A DNA stretch of 64,000 nucleotides from contig NW_018344228.1 in assembly GCF_002099425.1 (NCBI RefSeq), positions 2,013,001-2,077,000 of the forward strand. The letters are read 5' to 3'. How positions within the stretch are numbered: position 1 is the stretch's first letter; the number at the start of each line of letters is the position of its first letter. Of this stretch, positions 23,830-34,058 are shown one piece after another. Under the pieces are notes generated by a model. The model made no database searches. It was not told the origin of the DNA and was given only the letters and a program-made list of their open reading frames with translations. The DNA is from Phascolarctos cinereus. Lineage: Eukaryota; Chordata; Mammalia; Diprotodontia; Phascolarctidae. Both the position numbers and the translations under genes were made by a program.

Positions 23830-24386
23830 GTTAGAAGGGACGTCTCCAGCTGTCTTGATCTATATCTGACCACTGGACCCAGATGTCTCTGGAGGAGAAA
23901 ATGAGGCTGGTAATTTTGCACAGCCCTCTCTCACTTAGATCCAATTCACTTGCAAGTCATGGCATCATTTTACTGATGTCATAGTCTTCTTCAAGAATGA
24001 AGGACAAATCACAACCCATGAGTAGTCCAAGCTGCCCCACTGGGGACTCAACTGGTCAGTTACAGTTGAGCAACTAACTTTCCTCTCCTCCCCTCTCCTC
24101 TGCCCTCCTCTTCTCTCTTCTCTCCACATGGAGTATCATGCCCTTACCTGAAGGGCTCTGCCCAAAGCAAGGCAAATTTTGAAGGCTGAAACCTACCTAG
24201 ATATCTTGGGGTTTACTGGTTAGATTTTTTTTTTCACTCTAGCTCTCATTGACTGGCCAACAATAGGTACCTACCCAAGCACAACTTAACGGTTATTGTT
24301 TGGGCCCTGATGGTTCAAAGTGAATATAAATAGTAATAGTTTCATTTTTGGCCAAAAACCCTGATGGTCTTGCCCTCCCAGTTTGA

Positions 24387-24431
<45 letters not shown>

Positions 24432-24695
24432 GGCCATCCCTTGGCTCACTTTTTAAATAACCCTAATTTCTAAATAGGCATTGCCTCAATCAAAGTGAGA
24501 ACTCTGAAAGACCTTGTCTTAAAAATGCCAAGATCTCCCACTGCACCCTGGGCCATCTCCAGTTGTCCTGACTGAGGCTGGTGGCTTTGCACAGCCCTCC
24601 ACTACCTAATTCCAATTCACTTACAAGTCATGACATCATCTTCCTGATGTCACGATCCTCTTCAAGAATGAAGGACAAAGCATAATCACAGAAGG
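23830..24695 (+). mobile_element. Composite A-B-A' marsupial retroposon, copy 1
   Basis: Module A (about 23830-24020: 'gctgtcttgatctatatctg', 'cttgcaagtcatggcatca', 'aagaatgaaggacaaatcac') is followed by B (about 24021-24535) and a shortened A' (about 24545-24690) with the same words in the same order. B holds a pyrimidine-rich stretch, 'aaggctgaaacctacctag', 'ttattgtttgggccctgatgg' and an (ATT)n microsatellite (24389-24430). The same order is seen at 34059-35350. The family is common in marsupials as I recall it, but I cannot name it with confidence. Confidence 0.7.
24389..24430. repeat. (ATT)n microsatellite
   Basis: Pure ATT repeat inside module B of the composite element; absent from the second copy. 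Confidence 0.97.
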
Positions 24696-24699
24696 ATGC

Positions 24700-24835
24700 A
24701 TGACTCCTTGGGACACACTGGAGGTTTCAAAGTTGAAATCACAACTCTTTTACTACCTGTGTGAGCAAGTTGCTTACCTTCTCTGGGACACAGTTTTCTT
24801 GTCTAAAAACTAAGCCCTCTGATCTTTTCATGCAG
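24700..24835 (+). repeat. MIR-type SINE fragment
   Basis: 'gttgaaatcacaactcttttac', 'ctgtgtgagcaagttgctta' and 'ccttctctgggacacag'. Confidence 0.65.
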
Positions 24836-24849
24836 AAACTGCTAAATCT

Positions 24850-26520
24850 TTTGTCATCCTGACTGTGGCTGCATAATATTTGAATTGTTTCTTTTTTGGG
24901 ACTTACAGTATTTTCTCCTTGACCTTGGAGCTCTGGAGTGTGACTACAATACAGTTAGGAGTTTTCATTTTGGGATCTTTTTCAGGAGGTGATAGGTGTA
25001 TTCTTTCAATTTCTATATTACCCACTGGTTCTAGGAAATCAGGGCAGTTTTCCTCAATAATTTCTTGAAAGATGATGTCTAGGCTCTTTTTTTGATCATG
25101 GCTTTCAGGTAATCCAATAATTTTTAAATTTTATCTCCTGGATCTGTTTTCCATGTCATTTTTTATGAGATATTTCACATTTTCTTCAATTTCTTTCATT
25201 ACTTTGATTCTGTTTAATGTTTCTTAATGTCTCATAAAGTCATGAGTTTCTACCTGCCCAATTCTAATTTTTAAAGAATTATTTTCTTCAGTGAGCTTTT
25301 GTACTTCCTTTTCTACTAGGCCAATTCTACTTTTTAAGCAGTTCCTTTCTTCAATGGATTGTTGTACCTCTTTTTTCCTTTTGGCCAGTTCTCCATTTTA
25401 AGGAGTTCTTTCCTTCAGTGAATTTTTGTGCCTCTCTTACCATTTGGGCTATTATGTTTTCTAAGGTATTGTTTTCTTCTCAATTTTTTTTTGTGCCTCT
25501 ATTACCAAGCCATTGATTATTTTCTCATGATTTTCTTGCATCACTCTCATTCCTCTTGCCAATTTTTTTCATTTACCCCTCTTACTTTATTTTTAAAATC
25601 CTTTTTGAGCTCTTCTATAGCCTGGGGGCAATTTAAATTTTTCTTTGAGTCTTTTGATGTAGGGGTTTTGACTTTTTTGTCTTGTTTGTTGTCTTCTTCT
25701 GAGTTTGTATTTTGATCTTCCTTGTCACCATAATTTTTTACTGTCAGAAAAAAAATTTTTTTGATCATTTTTACAGCCTATTTCTTGACTTTTAACTTTT
25801 GGTCAAAGAAAGGCTCTGCTTCTGGTGTGAAGGAGGCACTGCCCTAACCTCAAGATTTTTTTGTGCAGCTATTTCCAGAGATAATTCTAGGGACCTGTAA
25901 GTTTTTGGCACTTCCAAAGTGGAATGATCTAGGGAGAGGTGTGTTTACTACTCTCTCATAACGTGCATTGATCTGTGAGTGACCACAAGAACCTTTTTCA
26001 CTCTGTAACTGTGACCAGAGTCCCCACTCTGCTACAAGCTCTATTATGTTACTGCTCCTTCTTGAGACCCAATACTGCGACTCTGATCTAAGTATAGAAA
26101 ATGCAACAGAGTCCTGTCCCTGGTGCCAGCAAAGGGACCCCTGTAAATCTCCTTCTGACCAGTTGTCCAACCTCCTTACCATCTGTGGGTTGAGAGGTTC
26201 AGAAATCATCACTTTCACCACTGATTCAGTTGCCCCTAAGGCCTGCTCCTAGTTTTGTGGGGCCTGGTCTGCACAGTCCCAGACCGACCTGAACTGTGCT
26301 CCACTCTCCCCCTGGTGCAACAGGCCTTTCCTGCCAACATTTTAAGTTGTTTTAGTCTGGAAAATTATTTCACTTTGTCTTTTTGTGGGTTCTGCCACTC
26401 TAGAATTTGTTTAGATTCATTATTTAACGGTATTTGGAGGGCTTTGGAGGACAGCTCAGGTGAGTCCATTCCTTTACTCTGCCATCTTGAGTCTTCCCCC
26501 TGCCCTGAATCTACTTTCAA
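24850..26520 (-). mobile_element. L1 LINE, 5'UTR and most of ORF1, reversed, truncated
   Basis: On the minus strand the 5' end is near 26520 ('ggggaagactcaagatggcag', the usual L1 start). The 5' UTR is about 26520-25770. ORF1 begins at 25768 with a 73-codon piece whose words (GDKEDQ, NSEEDN, KDFKNK) match marsupial L1 ORF1, followed by the coiled-coil region in broken frames to about 24870. ORF2 and the 3' UTR are absent. ORF1 of L1 encodes an RNA-binding trimer. The 123-codon reversed frame at 25850-26221 lies in the 5' UTR. Confidence 0.85.
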
Positions 26521-26529
26521 TGAAAAAAA

Positions 26530-27290
26530 AAATTCCCCTACTGAGATACCTTAAACAATGTGTTAAATCTGAATAAGGTGGCAAAAAAATGACATTATTT
26601 TCAGAGTAATCATGTAATTATCCAATTAACTATTTTGAAGAAAACAACACTCATTGGATGCTATATTTACTGACCGTCTTCTTGTCCCTGGAAAAGTTAC
26701 TTCTCAGTTCTCTTGGCAATTCTTTAAACAATATGTTGTAGAAAAGTTGCCAAACTGCATTGGTAAAGGCGTTTCCTCATCAAGGATTTCCCTATATCAA
26801 TGAAATTACAGGTCCAGCCCTAATCTTTATGGTGGGATATAATTTGTAGATATTTTATGATTTAAGCAACTCAGCCTGGGATGTTTTGTGTGCTGCTATG
26901 TTTTTGGAGGAAGACATGACTCCAAAGTTATGGAGAATGCTAACTTTTATACTGAAAAAGTACAGAGTTGGTGCTCGAGTTTCTTGGAGGAGAGACAACT
27001 GTGGTTCCTAGACATTATTCAAGAGAGAAATATGTGGACAGAGGAAACTCTAGGGATCGGAATGGAAAAGACTTCAGATTCTGCAAAGAAGCCAGTTCCT
27101 CAACATAACTCTAATTTCCAGCTTGCCACCCTAAAAATTTTGGAAGAAGAAAGTGTTCAGCCATGGCTCTTGTCTTGTTGCTCTCAATATGAGAACCATA
27201 GCCCCCTTCAAAGAGGGGTGAGCTAGATTCCAGAAACATTTATCCATGTCATCCACAGCCATATTTGTGTATTTATCAATATGGATATGG
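26530..27290. other. Unassigned DNA
   Basis: A 112-codon frame at 26888-27226 (+) has no recognised domain and no coding context. I do not call it a gene. Confidence 0.45.
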
Positions 27291-27294
27291 ATGT

Positions 27295-27295
<1 letters not shown>

Positions 27296-27352
<57 letters not shown>
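27296..27352. repeat. (GATA)n-(GACA)n microsatellite
   Basis: About ten GATA units followed by GACA units. The Ser/Ile/Tyr-Leu repeat frames on the minus strand derive from it. Confidence 0.97.
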
Positions 27353-27544
27353 GTCCCTAATTGGAATCTGCAAAAAACATGAAAATAAATTAGGAAAGTC
27401 TGAAAGAAGTTAGGATTACAAATGAATGACAAAGTTGACTTGACTTTAACTTTTTCAAGAATGGGTAGGACAGGGATGACTATTGGTCTCCATTTTTACA
27501 GTGGTCAAAATAAATCTTCTTTTTAAAACTATTAGAGAAATTAA
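27353..27544. other. Unassigned DNA
   Basis: Nothing recognised. Confidence 0.4.
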
Positions 27545-27712
27545 ATGATGAAAAAGCCTGTTGAGGGAGGTTGTATAATCTCTGTCCTTGGAGATCATTT
27601 AAAAATAGGACAGCCATCTGCTTTGGAGGGCCTGGGTGCTAAGTTTCATTGAGATAGAAAGCTAAGCCAGATGATCTCCCGCATTACTTTCAGTTTTACT
27701 ATTCCATTCTGA
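27545..27712 (+). repeat. CR1/L3-family LINE 3' end fragment
   Basis: 'ctgtccttggagatcattt', 'aggacagccatctgct' and 'agatgatctcccgcattac' fit the CR1 3' terminal segment. Confidence 0.6.
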
Positions 27713-27954
27713 TGTTGTTCACCTATGTCCATGTCTAAATTGCTCTTTCAAGTGAAATATGATGCTGGGAAATAGAGGTATTTATGTTACTATTTATGTT
27801 TTTATGTTGAGGTTTTAGCTGAGAGGCAAAAAATACAACCAGTGATGGTTTTGGTTGATTTCATCATATAAAATCTTCTGTAACCCTCTATTCTGTTAGA
27901 GTTAGAGTTTATTAAAATATCAGCTCCATGAGCCTAGCTGTGGAGAAGAATTGG

Positions 27955-28110
27955 AAAATACATCTTCCTCTTTTCTTTGTGGAAATTGGGAACTTTGGGT
28001 TTCTAATAGTGCATGTACTATCAGACTCAATTGATGTTTTGGTTGGTTTTGCTGAACTGATTTTTTCCTCATCTTATTTATTCTATATTGCAATAGATAA
28101 GAGTTAAGAG
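27955..28110 (+). repeat. L1 3' UTR fragment
   Basis: 'tttgtggaaattgggaactttg', 'gactcaattgatgttttggt' and 'ggttttgctgaactg' match the L1 3' UTR variant also seen at 12985-13330. Confidence 0.65.
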
Positions 28111-28505
28111 AAGAAAATATTAAAAATGAAGGTGAAAACAAAAATACACATACATATACACGCACTATATATATGTATATATCATATGTAACTTCTGTGG
28201 CCCATGATCATACAGCTTGTGTCAGAGGTGGAAATGCCTGCCTAATTCCAAATTCAGCAACAATGTGTACATTAAATGGTCTTTTTGTTTAGTAATAACT
28301 ATGCACAGATCCTGTGATTTTTAACTAAAGAAAATTATTCTTTCTATGGGAAGATTTATTCTCTCTATAACTGTTCTGTGTCTATCTTCTTCCTGTCTCT
28401 TTTTTAATGTTGGTAGAAACAAGAGCTCCAACCTTGGATCTAGGAATAAATATGTCCTAAGTAAATAATGATGCAAAAAATTATAATGTAAAATTATAAT
28501 GTAAA
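28111..28505. other. Unassigned DNA with short TA/CA tracts
   Basis: An alternating TA/CA tract lies at 28142-28190. A short repeat of 'aaattataatgta' occurs three times at 28477-28520. No gene. Confidence 0.45.
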
Positions 28506-28519
28506 AATTATAATGTAGA

Positions 28520-28690
28520 AAATTAAAATTTACAAAGCACTTTCTTCACAACAATCCTGCAAAGTGGGTCATGCAAGAATTATTACCCCTATCTTAAAGA
28601 TGAGGAAAGAAAGAAATAAAGGTTAAGTAACTTTAATGATGGAATTTGAACTCAGGTCTTCTGACTCCAAGAGCACTGATATTTTTTTCC
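28520..28690 (-). repeat. MIR-type SINE, reversed
   Basis: 'aatttacaaagcactttctt', 'aaagatgaggaaagaaaga' and 'tttgaactcaggtcttctga'. Confidence 0.75.
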
Positions 28691-28885
28691 ACCCTGAGAC
28701 AACCCTAAAAACAAGAAGATTCTCAAATGAGAAATCATTGAATTGACATAACTGAGAAGAAACCATATATCACTTCTCAGGAGTTATGAATACATAAATC
28801 ATATTTATATATCACTTTGTCATCACTTTGTGAAGGATTCTTCTCATACTAAGACGTTGATAGTGAAGGTATAATATTCACTTTA

Positions 28886-29136
28886 TGGGGCAGCTAGATG
28901 GTGCAGTGGATAGAGTGCTAGAACTGGAGTCAGAAGAATTGAGTTCTAATCTGGCCTCAGACATTGCCTAGCTATGTGACCCTGGGCAAGTCACATAATC
29001 CTGTTTGCCTCTGTTCCTCATCTGTAAAATGAGGTGGAGAAGGAGCTGGCAAACCACTCCAGTATCTTTGACAAGAAAACTCCAAATGTCCTCACAAAGA
29101 GTTGGACGCTACTAAAATGAGTGAACAATAACAAAA
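28886..29136 (+). mobile_element. Marsupial CORE-SINE (MAR1-type), full length, with TSD
   Basis: Starts tggggcagctagatggtgc and has the tRNA-like head, CORE and 3' part ('ggcaaaccactccagtatct'), ending near 'gagtgaacaataacaaaa'. Flanks atattcacttta (28874-28885) and atatccactcta (29137-29148) are a 12-bp target-site duplication with two changes. The target is a reversed MIR ('ctacaaatgaggaaactgagg' follows). Confidence 0.9.
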
Positions 29137-29189
29137 ATATCCACTCTACAAATGAGGAAACTGAGGTCCAAAATATGTAAGTGGCTTGT

Positions 29190-29644
29190 TCCCATGATCA
29201 TTTTAACCCTTTCACTTCGCAATGAATCTGTGACATGGATGCTTCCTTCTCAGCTGCAGGTTGCAATCCATACACACCTCATTGTGTAGTTTCTGTACAT
29301 ATGCTTCCATAAATCCTCCAAAGAGGTCCACTGAATTCACTAGGTACCATGTTCCTGGTCTCTTGACATTGTGTGGGTACTAAGGCAGTATATAGTCCAT
29401 TCAATGGTTACCTTACTCTGACTAATTGACTAGCCTAGCCTCTTTTCTATAAATAAATCTTTGATGACTTTTTTTTACTATAGTTCTCATGTACAGTTCT
29501 TTATTGACAACATATTGCAGCCTACTCACATCCATCATCTGTCTCCTCAGGATCCTCTGTATGACCTGGAATTTTGATTCATCAGATAATAGTATTCCAT
29601 AATTCATAACTACAGAGCACCACTGAAGAATATTGGCATTAAAA
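29190..29644. other. Unassigned DNA
   Basis: No repeat recognised. A 79-codon reversed frame at 29422-29661 has no known domain. Confidence 0.4.
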
Positions 29645-30062
29645 AAATTCACTGCCCTCAAGGAGCTTATATTTTCCTTGGGGTAGGCAACATTAGCAAA
29701 GGCTAAAATGGTACATTTGACCTGGAGAAAGAAGACTCTGAGTTAAAATCTTACCTTAGACAGTTACTAGCTGTGTGACTCTGGGCAAGTCACTTAACCT
29801 TTTGTCTTCCTCTGTTTCCATAAAATGTAGACAATAAAAGCAACTACCTCCCAGAGTTGTTGTAAGGGTTAAATGAGATAACATTTGTAAGGTGCTTTGG
29901 AAATTTTAAAGTGATGTATAAGTGCAATTTTGATTATGATTATGAATTTAATTAGGAGGGATCAGAGAAGACTTCTTGGAGGAGAGAGTACTTAGGCTGA
30001 AACTTAGGAAGGGAACAATTCTGACTGGATGAGTTCAGGAGAGATCACTCTCCACGGGAAGG
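29645..30062 (-). mobile_element. L2 3' region, reversed, split by a MIR
   Basis: 29645-29690 ('actgccctcaaggagcttat') and 29941-30062 ('agaagacttcttggaggag', 'actggatgagttcaggagaga') are two pieces of a reversed L2. Confidence 0.65.
29700..29940 (+). repeat. MIR-type SINE, near complete
   Basis: 'gttactagctgtgtgactctg', 'ggcaagtcacttaacctt', 'cagagttgttgtaagggtta' and 'gtaaggtgctttggaaa'. Confidence 0.85.
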
Positions 30063-30084
30063 GAAGTAAACCAAGATTATAAGA

Positions 30085-30178
30085 CCTGCCTAAGCTTCCA
30101 TAGTAAGTATTACTGCTGGGTGAAGATCGCAGATATTCAGACTTCTAGTTTGATGCTCTTTCCACTATACTATCTTCC
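30085..30178 (-). repeat. MIR-type SINE fragment, reversed
   Basis: 'cttccatagtaagtattac' and 'gctctttccactatacta'. Confidence 0.55.
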
Positions 30179-30179
30179 C

Positions 30180-30985
30180 TTTATGTTTTGATTTAATATT
30201 TATGAATATGTTGGCCAGAGAGGGAAGAGAAAGCACACAAATAGAATTGCCTTGGACTCTGAACTCTAAGGAAATACACAACATTTGGGAAAATACATCA
30301 CTACAGTCTGCAGGTGAAGGAAGATCAAAGGCACCAAGAGATTTAAGTTCCTTGTACAAGTCTACAATATCACTTAAAAATGCTACATATCAATATGTAA
30401 AATCATACTATCCAGTCGGGGTTTTTATAATTTTTACAAAGAAAAAGACTTAAAACATTGCATCACCTTTAAATCAATGAAATGTCTGTTACTATTTTAA
30501 AGAAAAGTCCCCAGATAACATTCTGAATATATTGTACTTCACAGAGAATTCATGGTTCATGTTAAGGTAATTGTTGAAAAGAAACAGGTTACTGAAACAT
30601 TTCTTCTGAGATTTCAAAATTGACTATATAAATTTCAAAGCATGGACACGCATTACAAATTCAAAAACAATATGTGGGAATTTTCAAAAGAAAAAAAAAG
30701 TAATCATCCATAACATTATGCTAATTATTTTAGGAAAAAAAAATGTGCCCTGCTGGTTTGTGGGCCAAGGACACATAGATAAGCAGAATTGTGGCAATGT
30801 TTCATGTTGTTAGCTTTGATTTCATATGCTAAGAGCAGAAGCTCAAATGACTGAAGAAGCATTTAATTGTAAAGGATTGCTTAGTTGAGTTGAATTTAGT
30901 TCACTTGTATCCAATTTTCTTGTCCTTAGGAGCAAAAATGAGGAAACTGTTGCATGAAGAAAGAGATAAGACAAAGCTGGTACTT
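30180..30985. other. Unassigned DNA
   Basis: No gene or repeat recognised. An 83-codon frame at 30202-30453 shows no domain. Confidence 0.45.
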
Positions 30986-31009
30986 TCTGATCATGCCTCT
31001 TCAATGACA

Positions 31010-31310
31010 AATTGGAATGAAAGAAAGTATTTATTAAGTATTGACCATGTTCCAAGTCCTGGAGATCCAAACAGAAAAAGTGAGGTAGTCTCTACTCTCA
31101 AGAAGGTTAAACTCCAATTGGGAAAAACAAGGCAACATATAAAAGACAGTTCAGCTGCACAGCAGATATCGTGCCCCCATATTATGAAGACTAATGTGGG
31201 CTTCTGGACTAATGTGAAGCATGCCCCTCTCACCCATCCTTAATTGATCAGTCCCTATAGAAAGAAGGGGAGACAGGTTCTTGGGCTATATTTGTTTTAG
31301 TTGAATTTGT
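31010..31310. repeat. Marsupial SINE-like repeat with L2-derived part, copy 1
   Basis: 'atttattaagtattgaccatg', 'gatccaaacagaaaaagtg', 'gtagtctctactctc' and 'aacatataaaagacagttcag' are shared in order with 33165-33440, as is the later 'tgatcagtccc' segment. The first half looks like a reversed L2 tail. The 117-codon frame across it (30890-31243) is not a gene. Confidence 0.65.
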
Positions 31311-31450
31311 GGATAGAACCCTAGAACCCACTGTCCAAAGTCAGAACCAGAGGGACAGATTTTGGGGAAAGATTGTGAATTCGAAAGATTTTTAACATTT
31401 TGAATCTTATTCACTTATAAAGGAGATGGAATCCTGGTCAAGGTATATTC

Positions 31451-31697
31451 TGTTATTATTCAATTGTTTCAGTCATGTCTCACTCTTTATGACTGCATTT
31501 AATGTTTTCTTGGCAATAATAATGGAGTGATTTGCCATTTCCTTCTCCAGGTCACTTTAAAAAGGAAGAAACTGAGGCAGAGTTAAATGACTTGAGCTGT
31601 GTCACACAGCTAGTAAGTGTCCTGAGGCCAAATTTGGACTCCAATATTCCTGACTCCAGGCCTGGTGCTTTATCCACTATGACACCTTGCTGCCCCC
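31451..31697 (-). mobile_element. Marsupial CORE-SINE (MAR1-type), reversed
   Basis: 'ttcagtcatgtctcactcttt', 'gatttgccatttccttctcc', 'gtcacacagctagtaagtgtc', 'ctggtgctttatccactatg' and 'ccttgctgccccc'. Nearly full length. Confidence 0.88.
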
Positions 31698-31709
31698 AAA
31701 TTATGCATT

Positions 31710-32205
31710 TATTTAAAAAATTACAGTGGCCCCCTTTAAAAAAGTGGTATAGGTGACAGAACTAATACATGTTGTGAGATGATAACCCTTTTATACAGCA
31801 GGCTTTTACTATGTGAAACTATAAATCTTAAGGAGAATAAATTTCATCTATATATATAACTCATGAGAATGATTTAGAGATGATTCCTGGTCAATGGTGA
31901 GTTAGGCCACATGATCTCTAAGGTCCCTTCACCTTTGACTCAATACCCAAAGAAATATAGCATTTATGATTCTCTACTAAAATCCATTAAGATCTCAAAA
32001 TTAATGAGAGATTTCTAGTGACTTGTCCCTACTCCCACAGCAACAACCACAACCACAACTCACACAACCACCACAACAAGAACTTGATATTTCTTAATCT
32101 TTTAAGGAAAGATTTTTTTTTCTTTTTTAAAGGGAACTTACAAATCTTGTCTTATAAAATCTTCATCCCAACTTTACAAAAGTAGGGCAGATGTTATTAG
32201 CCTAA
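31710..32205. other. Mostly unassigned DNA
   Basis: A MIR/CR1-like scrap lies at 31895-31945 ('gatctctaaggtcccttcacc') and a CAA/CCA low-complexity tract at 32040-32085. Confidence 0.45.
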
Positions 32206-32320
32206 TACTGCCTCTGCTACTTAATACCTTTCTGACCCTGGACAAATCATTTTATTGATGAGCCTCAACATTGATCTTTAGCAAAATGAGAGAGTTGGAT
32301 GAAAGGTTTTTTTTTTAAGA
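32206..32320 (+). repeat. MIR-type SINE fragment
   Basis: 'ttctgaccctggacaaatca' and 'gatgagcctcaacattgatc'. Confidence 0.55.
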
Positions 32321-32815
32321 TACTTTTTTGGTCTAACCTTGTGAACATTTGATTAAATTGGGAATTTGAGAAGTTCTTTGGCTTGTCCAAGTTCATAGAG
32401 TGAATTAATGACAGCATCAGAGTGAGAATAGAATTTTAGAATGGGATATAAATTTAGAGATCAATTTGCCTAACCAACTAATTTACAGATAAACATATTG
32501 AATCCCTGAGAAATGAAGTGTTATACCTAAGGTTGAATATTTAGGCAGTGGAAGACTTTTGAATTTAAGTCATTAACTCTTTCCCCTAAGCCAATAAGAA
32601 CTTATTCTCCTGATTTCTAGTTTATAATTCTTCCCATAATGCCACCAAAACCAAGGAACAATAATGATTTTAGATTTTAAAATAAGGCATGATTATATAT
32701 TCTTAATAAGCTTATTCATGATCCAAAATAAATTTAAAATCTAGGTATTTAAACATAATGCTAATACTAATTATCTTCCTCTTCCTACTACTAGCAGTGG
32801 ATTGTAAATTATAGG
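32321..32815. other. Mostly unassigned DNA
   Basis: 32330-32610 has reversed MIR-like words ('aattaatgacagcatcagag', 'taacatattgaatccctgag'); too diverged for a firm call. Confidence 0.4.
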
Positions 32816-32990
32816 AACTGTTTATGTATCCTGACTTTGAAACTTACTCGTCTTGGACAAATCACTTAAATTCTGAACCTCTCTCCTCATTTATACCTAT
32901 GGTATTCAACTCATACAGTTATTATAATGAACAAATGAGATAAAGCATATGAAAGTCATTATAAATTTAATTCAATGGAATTTAATTATG
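32816..32990 (+). repeat. MIR-type SINE
   Basis: 'gaaacttactcgtcttggaca', 'aatcacttaaattctgaacc' and 'aatgagataaagcatatgaaa'. Confidence 0.65.
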
Positions 32991-33164
32991 CAAACATAGA
33001 TTAAGCTCCTTGGCATGCAAAATAAGGTGCCACAGGCTAAGCAAGATAGGATGTTTAGATGTTTAGACATGGTCTCTGTCTTCATGGACTGTATATGTTA
33101 GCAGCGGCATAGAAAATATACATGATGACTATGGTACAAAATAATTCATAACTTCTTCATGCTG

Positions 33165-33440
33165 ACATGGCTGCCATTAAACTAACATTCCTTCAACTCA
33201 TGTTTTCCGATCATACCTCTCCAAAGGGATACAAATAGAAAAAAGCAAGATAGTCCCTACACTCCAACTGGGAAAGATAACACATAAAAGAAAGTTCAGG
33301 TGCATGGTAGCTATGACAGCACCACATTACGAAGGGTCTTGAATAGCAGGCTAAAATGAAACATGCTTCTCCAGGCTACCATCAGTGATCAGTCCCCAAG
33401 GAGAAAAGTGGTGGGTGCAGTTTTAGGGACTGTATTTATT
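33165..33440. repeat. Marsupial SINE-like repeat with L2-derived part, copy 2
   Basis: 'gggatacaaatagaaaaaagc', 'agatagtccctacactcc', 'aacacataaaagaaagttcag' and 'gtgatcagtccccaaggagaa'. Same family and strand as 31010-31310. Confidence 0.65.
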
Positions 33441-33524
33441 AGTCAGAGTCATCATAGTACTAACTATAATTACTGTAGCTTCCATTTCATTATAACAAGC
33501 AACAGGATTTATTCTAGTAATATG

Positions 33525-33985
33525 ACACTTGGGGTCAGATCTAGTTTAATCTCTTAGATCTAATGCTTACTACGTATATGATTCTTGGCAAGTTACATCA
33601 CTTCCCTAAATTTCAGTTTCTTCATCTATAAAATGGAAATAAAAAGACAGGCAATACCCAGCTCAAGGAGGCAGCTAGATGGCTTAGTGGAGAGAACACT
33701 GGGCCTGGAGTCAGGAAGATGAATTCAAATATGGCCTCAGACAGTTAGTTACTAGCTAGATGACCCTGGGTAAAACACTTCACCTCTGTTTGCCTTAATC
33801 TACTGGAAAAGGAAATGGCAAACCACTATAGCAACTTTGCCAAGAAAACTTCATGGACAATATTGTCCACAGGGTCATGAAGAGTCAGACATGACTGAAC
33901 AACAACAGTAATACCTACCTCATAGGGTTGTCGAAAGGAAAGTGTTTTATACATTGCAAAATGTTATTGAGTAGGGAATCACTAT
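33525..33985 (+). repeat. MIR-type SINE, split by a CORE-SINE
   Basis: The left part at 33525-33661 ('cttggcaagttacatcactt', 'cagtttcttcatctataaa') continues after the inserted SINE at 33913-33985 ('ctacctcatagggttgtcg'). Confidence 0.85.
33665..33908 (+). mobile_element. Marsupial CORE-SINE (MAR1-type) inserted in MIR
   Basis: Starts ggaggcagctagatggc and ends 'gactgaacaacaacag'. Flanks 'aatacccagctca' and 'aatacctacctca' look like a 13-bp target-site duplication with two changes, placing this SINE after the MIR. Confidence 0.9.
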
Positions 33986-34058
33986 TATTCTAAGAAATAC
34001 AATGCAAGAAGAGTAGAGAAGGGTAGCGTGATGTTGAAAGAAAGACTTGAATGCCAGG

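Noticed and set aside
25850-26221. 123-codon reversed open frame
   Set aside because: Lies wholly within the L1 5' UTR.
26888-27226. 112-codon open frame on the + strand
   Set aside because: No domain or homology I recognise and no conserved context. Could only be revived by transcript evidence.
27296-27352. GATA array as a transcription-factor binding platform
   Set aside because: A plain tetranucleotide microsatellite; no other regulatory context is visible.
30890-31243. 117-codon open frame
   Set aside because: Spans a SINE-like repeat whose second copy is at 33165; not a gene.
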